Of a stretch of DNA of 64,000 nucleotides, positions 11,207 through 24,145 are shown one piece after another (the stretch's first letter is position 1; the number at the start of each line of letters is the position of its first letter). A model generated the notes under the pieces. It worked only from the letters and a program-made list of their open reading frames with translations. It had not been told where the DNA came from and ran no database searches. The stretch is taken from positions 123,198,893-123,262,892 of the forward strand of contig CM035171.1 of NCBI GenBank assembly GCA_020205615.1. Direction: 5' to 3'. A program made the translations under genes and the position numbers. The stretch comes from Panax quinquefolius. Lineage: Eukaryota; Streptophyta; Magnoliopsida; Apiales; Araliaceae.

Positions 11207-12382
11207 ATGGAAACCTTTTTGTTCACATCCGAGTCTGTCAATGAGGGACACCCTGACAAGCTTTGTGACCAGATCTCAGATGCAGTCCTTGATGCCTGCC
11301 TAGAACAGGATCCCGAGAGCAAGGTTGCATGTGAGACTTGCACCAAGACCAACATGGTCATGGTCTTTGGAGAGATCACCACCAAGGCCAATGTCGATTA
11401 TGAGAAGATTGTGCGTGACACCTGCCGTGCAATTGGATTTGTATCTGATGACGTAGGTTTGGATGCTGACAACTGCAAGGTCCTTGTTAACATTGAGCAG
11501 CAGAGTCCTGATATTGCCCAGGGAGTCCACGGTCATCTGACCAAGAAACCTGAGGAGATTGGTGCCGGTGACCAAGGACATATGTTTGGTTATGCCACTG
11601 ATGAGACCCCTGAGCTGATGCCTCTCAGCCATGTTCTTGCAACCAAGCTTGGTGCTCGCCTCACTGAAGTCCGCAAGAATGGTACTTGTGCATGGCTAAG
11701 GCCTGATGGTAAAACCCAAGTGACTGTAGAGTACCACAATGAAAATGGTGCCATGATCCCCATCCGTGTCCACACCATCCTCATCTCGACTCAACATGAT
11801 GAGACTGTTACAAATGATGAGATTGCTGCTGATCTCAAGGAGCACGTCATTAAGCCAGTTGTTCCGGAGAAGTACCTAGATGAAAAGACCATTTTCCACC
11901 TTAACCCATCTGGCCGGTTTGTCATTGGTGGACCTCATGGTGATGCTGGTCTAACTGGCCGCAAGATTATCATTGACACTTATGGTGGGTGGGGTGCTCA
12001 TGGTGGTGGTGCCTTCTCTGGTAAAGACCCAACCAAGGTGGATCGTAGTGGTGCCTACATTGTCAGGCAAGCTGCAAAGAGCATTGTGGCCAATGGGCTT
12101 GCTCGTAGGTGCATAGTGCAGGTTTCATATGCTATTGGTGTTCCCGAGCCTTTGTCCGTTTTCGTAGACACATACAGCACAGGAAAAATTCCTGACAAAG
12201 AGATTCTCCAGATTGTGAAGGAAACCTTTGACTTTAGACCAGGGATGATCTCTATCAACCTTGACCTTAAGAGGGGTGGCAATGCCAGGTTCTTGAAGAC
12301 TGCTGCCTATGGCCATTTTGGAAGAGATGACCCCGATTTCACATGGGAAGTGGTAAAGCCTCTCAAGTGGGAAAAGGCTTAA
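11207..12382 (+). CDS. SAMS: S-adenosylmethionine synthetase (methionine adenosyltransferase)
   Basis: The enzyme makes S-adenosylmethionine from methionine and ATP in the cytosol, feeding methylation, ethylene, nicotianamine and polyamine synthesis. The ORF is uninterrupted and gives 391 residues, the usual plant length (about 390-394). The start [18 protein letters not shown] is the conserved plant N-terminus with the ATP-binding His in GHPDK; upstream in-frame codons belong to the leader intron. The signature [12 protein letters not shown] lies at residues 119-130 and the glycine-rich phosphate-binding loop GGGAFSGKD at 266-274; FRPGMI and the C-terminus KPLKWEKA are also as expected. Coding sequence is one exon preceded by a leader intron. 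GC content is clearly higher than in the flanks. No lesion is seen; it looks functional. Confidence 0.97.
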   Translation: METFLFTSESVNEGHPDKLCDQISDAVLDACLEQDPESKVACETCTKTNMVMVFGEITTKANVDYEKIVRDTCRAIGFVSDDVGLDADNCKVLVNIEQQSPDIAQGVHGHLTKKPEEIGAGDQGHMFGYATDETPELMPLSHVLATKLGARLTEVRKNGTCAWLRPDGKTQVTVEYHNENGAMIPIRVHTILISTQHDETVTNDEIAADLKEHVIKPVVPEKYLDEKTIFHLNPSGRFVIGGPHGDAGLTGRKIIIDTYGGWGAHGGGAFSGKDPTKVDRSGAYIVRQAAKSIVANGLARRCIVQVSYAIGVPEPLSVFVDTYSTGKIPDKEILQIVKETFDFRPGMISINLDLKRGGNARFLKTAAYGHFGRDDPDFTWEVVKPLKWEKA

Positions 12383-14405
12383 GTTTACCGGTGGTTTCAA
12401 GTAACAGAAATTACCTCTTTTTTTCTTTCTTTTTTTGTGCTGTTGCATCTTTTTGGTTGCCTATTTGGCACATGTGTTATGTTATTAAATCTTCTGTTTT
12501 CTATTTGTCCTGAAGGACTTGTCTTGTGATTCTACATATAGCAAGTACCGAGTTCAAAAACACTGAAATCTTTTAATTGTCCATTCTTCATTCACTTGCT
12601 TCTTTGCAGTAGTTTGTAACAAAATGAGCTCTGTTTCTTATTTTGAAAACTGGGAATGAATGCGGCTGAAAGGCACCAAAACAGAGTAATTTTTCTTTTG
12701 AACTGGGTATATCTGCTTATTGATTTGATGAAACTTAATCAAGCAAAATGAATAAACTTGTTTCATCACCGCAGACTCGCCTTGAATGGCATTCAGATAT
12801 TTTTGCAGTAAGATGTATAGCTGTTGTATTGCTTTGTTTTAATTTCTGGTGTGTATCATTTCTTTGAAGAGAAGCTTTGTTTTTGTTTTTTTGTACTTTG
12901 ATTGTTGTTTATTTCTGATTTATTTTATTGGGTGAATTGGTATTCAATTATTTGTTTGGACTCCTTGTAATTTATATTCAATTTGAACACCAGTTATCCA
13001 AGAAAAGAAAGAATACCAAGACATTTCCTCGTGAGAAATCAAATATTGAGGGACAAGAAATCTACATCCCTCTTATTATCCTCTTAATAAGGGAAAAATA
13101 CACTTCTATTACATTAAGTTCTACTTTTCTCACAATTAAGCTTCTAAACTAATTAGACTTGCACATCTATTACATCAAATATCTAATTTCACACAATGTT
13201 CCCTAATTTCAATTTCCGGTTAAAATTGACTAGAATACTTAATTTTTCAGTAAGGTAAGTATTTTCATACGGTTTGATCGAATTAAAATACAATTTGACC
13301 AAATTAGAAAAAAAAATCTATTTTCCTTTGATTACTGTCAAATTCTTGTATCCTTTTCCCTCTATACGGTTAATAAATAGAATAATAGAGAAGGAGAGAG
13401 AACAGAACCAAAGCAGAAGAGAGGAAGAGAAACTAACCAATGACAACCATGCTTTGTCAATGTAGTTTTTCGATTGCACTTAGGACTGCCAATTCCAACC
13501 TTAATCGTGGTAGAAGGTTCTTTGCTTGCTAATTCATTGGGGGTAATTTCTTTAATTCTATTATGAGATCGGTGAATCTACCGGTTGTTATTTAGATTGA
13601 TAGAAAGTGTCAATTCACTGTATTCTGGCCGCAAGTAAGACATGTAGTCATGCCAATTCACTTTATTCTAACCGCAAATAATGACTCTACGATTGGTAAG
13701 TCACGAATCGACGATCTGAGTATTCACTCTATAATCTGAAAATTTACTCTATGTTTCTATATTGACGCTCTGTTTCTGAGTTTTAAAATAGACAGGACGG
13801 AAAATTTAAATTTTATTTCCTATTCTTATGTTTCTGAGTTTTTTAATAAACGGAAAAGAAATGAAATGAAATGAAAATTTGATGTAATTTATGTGTAAAC
13901 TCAATTAGTTTAAAGACAGAATTGTGAAGAGTGAAACTTGATGTAACAAAAGTGTATTAGATTTTACCATGAATGTAAAGGGCACAAGTGGTTAAATTAG
14001 TAGATGCAATATAGTACTCCACAAGTGTAGCTGCACCCATTTGAATACTCAATGGCCATTTTCAGAATTAATCTTCAATTTGAAATTCAACCTTTTTTCT
14101 ACTAACAAATAAAATTGGAAACGTACAAAATTTGTGGTATTGAGTATCAGCCTCCTTGTAGGCTGTAGCTCTATTAACTTTCCCCAAAAAGGTGGGAGTG
14201 GCACTATATTTTTTGGTTCAGACAACTAGACAAGTGCAAATGCTAGCCAAAATCACACCGACACACACATATATATAGGCACACCGACGCCGACAAGAGA
14301 GAGAGGGAGAGAGAAACATACAGTTGTTTTTGTTTTATGTGAGTATTTCCATAGAGCTCCAGCTGTACCGAAGCTATCAGTCAGAAATTGTTAAATTGGC
14401 GTTAC

Positions 14406-14436
<31 letters not shown>

Positions 14437-15119
14437 CCAAATCACATCACACCAAACCAATAAATGCACATCATTTCCTTGTGATTGGAATCACAATAAT
14501 GCAATCGAACCTTGAAGCAAAGTGGACCAAAATTATTAGATGAATATTTCAATCCCTTAATATATTCATTTGTCGTTTGTATTTGAGACCAAAAATCAAA
14601 CTAGAGGCTTTGATATGCCGTCTCAACTCTCTCTTTCTCTGCAGGATCAAGAGTTGGTCTGTGCTGCCCAACCACCCATGCACCCCCTCCTTTAATTGGA
14701 AAAAGGGAATTGATATTTGAAAATATTAGCCTCATCCTCTCTCGGACGGACCATGCCTAACTAACATTTTTACTTGTGAAAATATCAATTCCCAATAAAA
14801 AGAATCCTCCAATTATTCATAGGAATATAAAATGCCGCAATGCCTTCAAGTTTGCCATCATAATCTCATTAACATAACAACTTATAATTTTATAGATATA
14901 CATGGAACAAAAATACATTCCCAAATTTTGCAAATAAAGGGAGTATATACTCTTATTTTATGTGGTAACTGGTACAAGTAATACAACCTACATGATATGG
15001 TAGTGTGAGTATATATACTACCACATGGTAGCTGCTAATTAAGGGCCAAAGTAGACAGGCATCCTGAGTAGCTAAAATTAAAGTTGATGGATAAGCTGGT
15101 GGATCAGATAATACAAACC
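12383..15119. other. SAM synthetase 3' UTR and intergenic region
   Basis: The first 200-400 bases are T-rich 3' UTR (TTTTTCTTTC tract, then TTGTCCTGAAGG) with several possible polyadenylation signals. The rest is AT-rich and shows no supported gene. A purine-rich stretch (14297-14316) follows a TATATATAGG at 14269-14278 and could be a promoter for the downstream transporter locus, but that is only a guess. Confidence 0.55.
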
Positions 15120-15551
15120 TGGTCGGTTCATTCAGAAACTGAGAGAGAAGATGATGATGAAGTTGGGCTGCAATTGAGAGGCTACCCACAATGAAACGGG
15201 TTACTCACACTACCATAATCATCTGCAGGAAATAAGCGAAGAAAGCAATCAGAGAAGGACGATAGATGTTACAAAGCTAACTCCACTTGAAAAGCATGTC
15301 TTCATTGATAAGCTCATAAACAATGTCCAGGAAGATAATGCCCGATTGTTGCTTAGGATGAAGCAACGCATGGACAAGTAAGTTTTTATTTTCTTCAAAT
15401 TTGGATTAGTTACCAATGGATTCAAGATTCCATATGATATATATACCAATATTACCATGAGCTGTAAATCTCAAACCCAAAGCCAAAGGTCAGTGAGATA
15501 TTTCTTATGAAAGCCATAAAATAAAATAAATATAAACATATGCTAGTCAGT

Positions 15552-15728
15552 CAGATAATCAACTCAAATAGATTTTATTTATCAATGGAACAGAAATCCT
15601 ATATACTATAGTATATTGACAGTTCCTCTATTATATATTCAGATAATCAACTCAAATAGATTCTATTTATCAATGGAACAGAAATCCTATATACTATAGT
15701 ATATTGGCCAGTTCCTCTATTATATATT
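15552..15728. repeat. 88-bp tandem duplication in the transporter pseudogene
   Basis: The unit beginning CAGATAATCAACTCAAATAG at 15552 is repeated from 15640 with only a few changes. It lies in the intron after the exon ending at 15377 and has no coding effect. Confidence 0.9.
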
Positions 15729-15916
15729 TTCGTTCTTCTGGTTCACATTCATTCTTCAATAAACATACATTTTAAATATCATACTCTTGACTTGAAGTCA
15801 TTGAAATTAAATATACAGAAAAAGAAACAAATTTAGGTGTATTTAGCATTTTTAGTGTGTATTATGTATGCAATATATATTCACGGACGACAATAAAGAA
15901 ACACAGTAATTAATAA

Positions 15917-16070
15917 TTAATTATGTAATCCTTACCACATAAGACAAACACGAATCTGAGTACACCAATTGTAGGCTAACTAATTTTTTTTAATTAAAAA
16001 AAAACATTAATTATGTAATCCTTACCAGATAAGACAAACACGAATTTGAGTATGCCAATTGCCAACCTCA
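15917..16070. repeat. Direct duplication of about 55 bp in the same intron
   Basis: ATGTAATCCTTACC(A)ATAAGACAAACACGAAT... occurs at about 15923 and again at about 16013 with a few substitutions. It lies next to an AT-rich stretch with A- and T-runs. Confidence 0.8.
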
Positions 16071-16680
16071 GGCCGCTCATAACTTAAATCCCTAAATCGT
16101 TCACGTCAATACGAGCTAGTTATTTCATGAACTGATTTGACAATCTTACGATAGCATGACTATCACAAGCATGAAGGAATTCATAACCCTAAGAATGTAT
16201 CCACATTTTTAAATCCAGAACTTTTTGGGAGTACCTTCTTTTATCTGTAGTAGGCTTTAATAGGATTCACTTCCTTAGAATTGAATGATGAACCCACTCA
16301 ATAAACAGTCAACAATCTTCCATCCAAAATGAGAGTCCTCTTTTAAAACTAGAAAAGTTTTTAAGAAATTTTTTTAGTTAAATAATTAATGGCCAAGATA
16401 ACAACTTGCTTCAATATCATGAGGTTTTGTTTCGTGATCACAAAACTTATAATTGTCTGATTCATGAACAAAACAGAACAAAAAAAAACAGAGAGAGAGA
16501 GAGAGAGAGGAAAGAAACGACAAATAAAAAAAAAAGTACAAAACACATAAAAGATGGTAGATGGTAGATGGTGAATCAATTTTGTTTCCTATCCATTTCC
16601 AACAACGGAGAAGAGCTTTTGCTGGTGAATAGAGATACAAAAGTTAGTAAGTTTTCAGTCTAACCTGTATACTGTTGTAG

Positions 16681-17511
16681 GGTTGGTGTGAAATTGCCTG
16701 CAGTGGAGGTAAGATTCAAGAACTTGAATGTTGAAGCACAATGTGAAGTTGTCCATGGCAAGCCTCTTCCCACATTATGGAACACTTTCAAAAGAATATT
16801 TTCCCCAAGTGGACTGCTTAACAATTATCATCAAACATATTAATCCCTAAATCATGAACATTGACTTAGTTTACCTGAACTTCCCTCTGTTGATGTTCTC
16901 ACTCCATATATATTTGTGGACAGATTGTAAAAATGCCTTGTTGCAAGTCGCAAGAAGCGACGCTAAGCATCATAAAAGGAGTCAGCGGCACCATCAGACC
17001 TTCAAGGTGGGAAAATGAATCACATCTATATGTAGTATTCACATTTCTAACAAAGAAAAAAACTAGAAGTAGGAACCAACCCTAGAACCAGTGGGCTTGG
17101 TCGCTCCATTTCCATAATGTGTTCGGTTCGGATCTGGTTCCAGAAAAGCAGAACCGATCTACCTTGATTTTGGTTGAGTTGCCTATGGACTTGAACCTAC
17201 CTGCACCATGTACAGCTAACATTCGCGGAGATGTTTTTGTTTCAGGATGACCCTGTTGCTTGGACCTCCAGGTTGTGGGAAAACCACTTTGCTAAAGGCC
17301 CTTGCAGGAAAGCTAGACAAATCACTCAAGGTTATTATTTTCTCATATTATTTCCTAAGCTAATTTTAAGCTGATGGAATAAGAGTTTCCATTTATAGCA
17401 GTAACTAATATTCGTTAGGCATTTGCTGATAACGTATGCAATTAAAATGTTGTAAATGGCTATTGCAACTAAGATATCATGTATAAATTCATGAAGAAGC
17501 TCGAACTGGTA

Positions 17512-17543
<32 letters not shown>

Positions 17544-19177
17544 TATATATAACAATAACAAATTAAACTGATGTAACATTAACTCATTAATACCTTAATT
17601 CTGTTATTCTCGTACTAATGTCCAACAATTTTTATTACATGTTTCTGCTCAGGTCAGTGGGGAAATATCTTACAATGATAAGAAATTGGAAAATCTTAGA
17701 CCACAGGAAACATCAGCTTACATAAGCCAATATAACTTGCACTTACCTAAGATGACAGTAAGAGAAACAATTGATTTCTCTGCCCGTTGCCAAGGTGTTG
17801 AAAGTAGGAAAGGTACTCTTTTCTTTTTCAACAAAATAATACCAGATTTATGAGCTCCAGGCTTTCAGCTTGATATTGCAGAAATCAGTTAACTAACAAG
17901 TCGGTCTCTCTGTGAAGAACTAATGGTGGAAATAAGTAGAAGAGAGAAGCACGCAGGAATTGTACCGGAACCAGACATAGACACATACATGAAGGTAATT
18001 ATTAGATGTTCGTTAAACCACAACATAATTCACATATACCTAATTTCTGACAAAAAATATGTCTATCTCTATTAACAGGCAATATCAGTCAATGGACTAG
18101 AGAGAACCCAGGTAAATAGCAGAATTTCAAAAAAGAAATGCAAGCATGAAACAAAAGGTTTGGGACAACATGCTTATAGTCTACCAAATTATATGAGAAA
18201 CCTGATTTGACTGCATTTTGTTCTCATCTGTTGTTGCTTCTCAGATACTTGGGCTGGACATTTGTGCTGATACATTTGTTGGTAGCGCTATGAGAAGAGG
18301 CATATCTGGCAGTCAGAAGAGGAGGCTAGCAACTGGTCAGTGAATGAACAACTTCACACAAAATTACTAGAATAACATTAAGCTTTATGCTGTAGGGCAA
18401 TGAGAAATAAATCAGTAGATGCTTAAAGATATATGAGTATCATTGTGCCCGATAGCAGTAGAGAGAATTGATACCTTACTAATAACAGGATATGGCATAG
18501 AACTTTACAAAATAAAGGATAATAATCCCCTAAAAGGAAAATGTGGGCAAACATTTCCTGGTAACAGGCTCACTTGCATCATTAATATACTGATCTTATC
18601 CAGCCTCAAGATTCCAGTCTTGTTCAAACAAGGGCTAATATTTTAGCAAAAAAACAAAAACAAAGACTAATATAAGAAATGTTATTAACATATATCAGAT
18701 AATAAGAGCAAGATTTATTGGGTTTAATTGATAAGTAAACGACAAATTAGAGGTCTCATCCCCGGTATAGCAATATACAGTGCATAAAAAATGTCATTTA
18801 ACTCAGTTTAATGGCTGCATCTTCTTTCCCTGCGTTGCAATTAAACTCCTAGTACATGGGGATCGTTCCTTACAGGGGAAATGATTGTTTCTACAAGAAG
18901 AGTGTTCTTTATGGACGAAATCTCAAATGGTTTGGATAGCTGCACAACATTTCAGATTGTCACTTGTCTTCAGCAATTAGTGCACATCACAGATGTAACT
19001 GCATTGATCTCACTACTTCAGCAAGCACCAGAAACCTTTGATCTTTTCGATGATATAATCTTATTTGCAAAAGGAAAAATAGTATACCATGGACCTCGAA
19101 CTGATGTCTTGAATTTCTTCGAGGGCTGTGGTTTCAGGTGCCCAGAAAGGAAAGGTGTTGCTGACTTTCTTCAAGAG
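16681..19177 (+). pseudogene. ABCG pseudogene: N-terminal linker and nucleotide-binding domain 1
   Basis: Exons read as 16681-about 16803, 16924-17006, 17246-17330, 17653-17812, 17918-17994, 18079-18111, 18245-18335 and 18876-19177. They encode [19 protein letters not shown], then SIIKGVSGTIRPSR, Walker [12 protein letters not shown], the Q-loop region [10 protein letters not shown], the ABC signature [13 protein letters not shown] and Walker [13 protein letters not shown]. Splice phases agree from exon to exon and no lesion was found in this domain from 16924 on. The end of the first exon here (about 16800) is uncertain. This part is far better kept than the rest of the locus. Confidence 0.85.
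17511..17550. repeat. Compound microsatellite (CT)n(CA)n(TA)n
   Basis: A (TC) run passes into (AC) and then (AT) within the intron between the Walker A exon and the next one. No other meaning is inferred. Confidence 0.9.
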
Positions 19178-19260
19178 GTTCATTAATTCAGTCCCAGTCA
19201 GCAGTATACATTCTATATATTCTCTCACTTCATCTTTTCACATACATAAAATACATGCAG

Positions 19261-20709
19261 GTGACCTCTAGAAAGGACCAGGAACAGTACTGGTACAATT
19301 CTGAGGTACCCTACAGATATATAACAGTGGATGAATTCTCAAAGAAATTTAAGGCATCTCAAATAGGAGAAGGGCTAGTCTTGATAAAGGAGGAGCTTCT
19401 AAAGATATCTGGAGATTCCCACTGTGACAAGAATCCCCTTTCCAAGGACAAGAAAAGCAAATATTCTATGACGAAGTGGGAATTATTCAAGGCTTGCATG
19501 GACAGAGAAGTTCTTCTCACGAGACGAAATTTATCTAGCAAAATAGTCAATTCTACACATGTAACTTGTTTTTCTTGTATTTTTTATACTACTTGCAGGA
19601 TAAACGTCTTACAATGTGGATTGCTTCCACTTTTTCCGGATTCTGTTTCCCCTGTTGCAGCTTATCATAGTTGCATTCATAACAATGACGACGTATATAC
19701 GTACAAGGATGGATGTGGACTAGAAACATTCAAATTATTATATGGGTTGTATGTTCTTTGGGATCATTCGAATCGTGACAAACGGAACTATAGAGATGTT
19801 CATGACTCTCCCCAGGCTTGCAGTTTTCTACAAAGAGAGGGATTTTAACTTCTACCCTGCTTGGGCTTATGCTATTCCAGCTTCTCTCATAAGGATCCCC
19901 TTTTCCCTGGTGGATGCCTTTCTTTGGACAGCTCCTACCTACTATGTTGTAGGATTTATCCCTGAGGTTGAAAGGTGAGAACACAAAGAGAATTGTTTTC
20001 TCTATCCAAAAAAGAAGAAGAAGAATTCTAACTAATTTAGTGTTATTTTAAGGTTTTTTGCCAATTCCTGCTGTATTTTTTCCTACATCAAGCAACTTCA
20101 TCCCTGTTTCGTATGTTGGCATCAATTTGTAAAATTGAGGCGGTAGCAGGATTTTTCAGTACCGTATCCATAGTAATAATGATGTTCTTTGGTGGATTCA
20201 TTATCCCAAAACGTAAGAACCATCCTAACTTTTATTCACAAATTTCCAAAGGAATCATTTGAATGGTTCACTGACTGAGAGAGAGAGAGAGTGTGTGTTT
20301 GTAATATTCAACTTGACAGATTCTTTACCAGCCTGGTTGCGCTGGGTTTTTTGGCTTTCTCCAGTGTTATATGCTGAGATAAGAGTGTCTGTGACAGAAT
20401 TTCTAGCTCCGCGATGGGAAAAGGTTAAAATGAAGCCAAAATTCTACTACTATACTATGTTATGGTCCTTTTTCTCAGGAAAATTAAAGATGAATCAGTA
20501 ACCTATATTTGAATACAACAGTTTTGTTTTTTTATTAGAGGATCACAGTTTATAACTAGATTTGTGCTGTTTATAGGTGACATCAGGAACTTTATCAAGC
20601 CATGGATTGAACTTCAAAAGCTATTATTACTGGATATCTTTGGGTGCACTCTTTGGGTTTACAATAATTTTCAATGCAGGATTCACCTTAGCTTTAACTT
20701 ACCTGAACT
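19261..20709 (+). pseudogene. ABCG pseudogene: transmembrane block 1
   Basis: Exons 19261-19560, 19661-19974, 20053-20212, 20320-20423 and 20577-20709 cover the PDR transmembrane segment (LPRLAVFYKERDFNFYPAWA, then FGGFIIPK and [11 protein letters not shown]). Two lesions occur. A TAG at 19721-19723 follows RTRMDVD in the reading frame. At 20053 the exon begins with one T too few, so the splice-joined frame no longer matches the conserved FLLYFFLHQ segment. Confidence 0.85.
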
Positions 20710-20812
20710 GTAAGTTATTCCCTATTTCATATTTATCAATCTTTTTAACTGGGAGTAAACTGAAAAGACTGGCATACTAACCTGCATAATTTAATCCTGT
20801 GCGTTATGTTAG

Positions 20813-22755
20813 CTACTGGAGCAGCTAGAGCTATTATTTCTTATGATAAACTCCATGAACTGCAACAAGATGAAGATAGGAAGGATGATAATAAGAATGA
20901 AATCAAATTAATTGCTAGGGCACCCCAACTGCATTATACAGGAAATGCAGGTGAGATACTACTTCTGCATGTCTAACCTACATATATATATATAGACACA
21001 CACACAAGAGAAAACAAAAGGGTCAAAAAGGAAAGATAATCAACTTTCATTCTGATATTGCATAGTAATTCCAATGATTCAAGATCCAAGGAAGATGGTC
21101 TTACCTTTTGAGCCTATGACATTAACATTCGAAAATGTACAGTATTTTGTTGATACTCCACAGGTAAATTATTCATATCCTAAGCCAAAATGTTCATCTT
21201 TTTTCCTTTTTGAGTTGTTAGATATTATAAGTTGCACTAACGACTGTTTTCGGTGCAATTTTTCTTACATAGGGAATGAGAAAACAAGGGTTCAATGATA
21301 AAAGACTTCAACTTCTTCATGACATGACGGGTCGTTCAGGCCGGGAATTCTAACAGCTTTGATGGGGGTAACTGGAGCAGGAAAAACTACTCTCATGGAT
21401 GTACTTTCTGGAAGAAAAGACAGTGGCTATATGAAGGAGATATAAGAACTGGAGGGTTCCCTAAGGTCCAACAAACTTTTGCTATGATTTCAAGATACTG
21501 CGAGCAGACTGACATTCATTCTCCACGAATAACTGTAGAAGAATCAATAGTCTTCTCAGCTTGGCTGCGGCTACCATCCCAAATTGATGCAAATACAACA
21601 GCTGTAAGTTGGCTTTTGCATATATCATGTCACTCTTATGTAAACTACTTAAACTCTGATTCAAGTTCCACATTATTTTGTTTATATTTCAAGGATGTCT
21701 AATTAAAAAATGAAGGAAGAGAAACATATATCATAGATGGAAGAACACACCCTCCCCCAATAAAAAAATAATAATTAATTCCTGATTTATTGAGAACTTG
21801 AATGGTGGACTTACTTAAGATCAATACCTCCAAGTACTCAAGTGATGTTGAACATGTGACACGTGCAGGAATTTGTTAGGGATGTACTTGAAAGAGTTGA
21901 ACTTGATGGGATTAGAAATTATTTAGTTGGAATTCCAGGAGTGAGTGGCTTATCAAATGAACAACGGAAGCGCCTAACCATAGCAGTGGAGCTTGTTTCT
22001 AATCCTTCAATCATATTTATGGATGAACCCACATCTGGTTTGGATGCTAGATCAGCTGCCATAGTTATACGTGCAGTAAAAAATGTCGCTGATACAGGAA
22101 GAACAGTCGTATGCACCATCCATCAGCCAAGCATAGACATTTTTGAGGCTTTTGACGAGGTATAAAATACATTACAAGCAAATATTCTATTAAGGAATCA
22201 ATAAACTATAAGCAGACACTGAGGTACTACATTTGCATCCAGGCTCCAGCTTAATCCGACAGCATGTAATCTTTGGAGATAAGCATTAGTAATAACACTG
22301 GTGCTGCCCACAGGCGAAAGAAAAGTAGTTTCACGTGAATGTAATCTTTGGAGATAAGCATTAGTAATAAGCTTATAATTTACTTCTTTGACAGTTGATT
22401 CTCATGAAAAAGGGAGGGCAAATAATTTATTCAGGATCGGTGGGTCAGCATTCGAATGATCTCATTAATTATTTTCAGTTAAGTTATCAACATTAGTACT
22501 GAAACTTGTTAGTTACCCCTGCCAAATAGATAAAAACACATAAAAGGATGGATAAGTTAATTCATGCAAACAAGTATATTTTGGAAAATATTGTTTGGAT
22601 GAGCTACCAAAATTTCTACAGAGCATTCCTGGCGTTCCAAAGATTAAAGAAAACTATAATCCAGGAACATGGATGCTAGAAATCACCATGGGATCTGTAG
22701 AGGGACAGCTTGATTTAGAATTTTCTTGGGTTTACAAGGAATCTCAGCTATATAG
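20813..22755 (+). pseudogene. ABCG pseudogene: nucleotide-binding domain 2
   Basis: Exons 20813-20950, 21066-21163, 21273-21603, 21869-22159, 22395-22477 and about 22624-22755. They carry the conserved PFEPMTLTFENVQYFVD, Walker [39 protein letters not shown], signature [19 protein letters not shown] and Walker [17 protein letters not shown]. The exon at 21273-21603 has two single-base losses (near 21332, before [11 protein letters not shown], and near 21433, after DSGYM) that break the frame on both sides of Walker A. A 31-base segment (ATGTAATCTTTGGAGATAAG...) is duplicated in the following intron at 22265 and 22338. Confidence 0.85.
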
Positions 22756-23973
22756 GTAAGTTCTACGTTTTAATGAGTTTAAGGTTTACTTGATAACGGT
22801 TTACTTCTTTCACGTAAATTGTAGATAGTTGTTGAATGTTTTACTATTTGTAAATTGTAGGCAGAAAACAGAAGGTAGTCCATAGCATCTTTCAAATTAT
22901 GCTGCTGGTGCATATTGTGCTTGTTTAATCGTCTAACTAGATCTTTTTTACTAGCAGAGATAACATAGAACAAGTTAAAGAGCTCAAAAAGCCACCAGCA
23001 GATACAAGAGAGTTGCACTTTCCTACTCGTTTTCCATGCAACGGATGGGAGCAGTACAAAGCATGCCTCTGGATACAAAATTTATCATATTGGGGAAGTC
23101 AAGCATACAACTTAAAGCGCTTAAGTTTTATGTCCTTTACATCAGTATTAATGGGAGCACTTCTGTGGCAGAAAGGGAAGAAAATGTAAATAACCGCTCG
23201 TGAACTTATATGCATTGATGAGAAACATGATTGAAAGATATACTAACTGATAAGAGTGAGTAATTGTTCATCAGTTATACCAGTTGTGGTGGCCGAACGC
23301 ACTGTTCTATACAGGGAGATGTTTTCTGCAATGTACTCATCATGGGCATAATCATTTGCGCAGGTCAGAACAGCTTTGCTAAGTAAAATAACTATATTGT
23401 TGTCCAAATGGATTCTATCTGAGGCTTCTTCTTTTTCTTCTCTTGCATATCATGATGCAACTTTTTTTATTGTATAGGTGAGCACTGAATTTCCTTACAT
23501 ATTCATACAAGCACTTTTCTTTCTGATTCTTACCTACCCAGCAGTAGGGTTTTACTGGTCCATCGACAAAGTAATCTGGTACTTCTATTCCACATTCTGT
23601 GCATTGCTATACTACACTTACCATGGAATGCTTATGGTGTCAATAAGCCCAGACAGAAATGTTGCTAACATAATAACAGGAACCTCTTATGCCCTTTTGA
23701 ATCTATTCTCAGGATTCGTAATTGTAACACCCCAGTCCCACATCGAAAGATAAGGAAAAAATTTGTCTACATATAAGTAAATAAGTTACTACTAATAGTA
23801 CCTTCAAATCATGACCTTTTGGGAGCCTGTGGTGGGCTAAGATGACCCAAGAAGATACTATTGGGCCAGTAGTTTGAGGCCTTATTGTGATGGATTTGAT
23901 ACGATTCGATTCGGACTTGAGATTTGACCCAAGATTTGTTCCGGACTCGGGATTTGACCCGGGTTGTTTCATA

Positions 23974-23984
23974 TGGTATCAAAG
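23974..23984 (+). other. Primer binding site of the TRIM
   Basis: TGGTATCAAAG two bases after the 5' LTR is the usual plant primer site complementary to the 3' end of initiator methionine tRNA (typical form TGGTATCAGAG) with one difference. Confidence 0.8.
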
Positions 23985-24026
23985 TCGACTCTCGAAAGCT
24001 CGGGTAGGGTCATCCAATCGGGTTGC

Positions 24027-24145
24027 CGGAGGTGGGGGACACGAAGGCTGGTGGTATTATCCCACAATGGAGAGATGGAGGTCCGGAGGTGGGGACACGA
24101 AGCCAGCCGGTATTATCCCACAATGGCTAGAGAGGCAAAGATCTT
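24027..24145 (+). repeat. Tandem duplication in the TRIM internal region
   Basis: A segment with CCGGAGGTGGGG, ACACGAAG and GGTATTATCCCACAATGG occurs twice in succession (cores at about 24053 and 24110). It makes up about half of the TRIM internal region and contains no ORF of note. Confidence 0.75.

Noticed and set aside
11300..12282. Several antisense ORFs of 64-110 codons
   Set aside because: They are shadows of the high-GC, conserved SAM synthetase coding strand.
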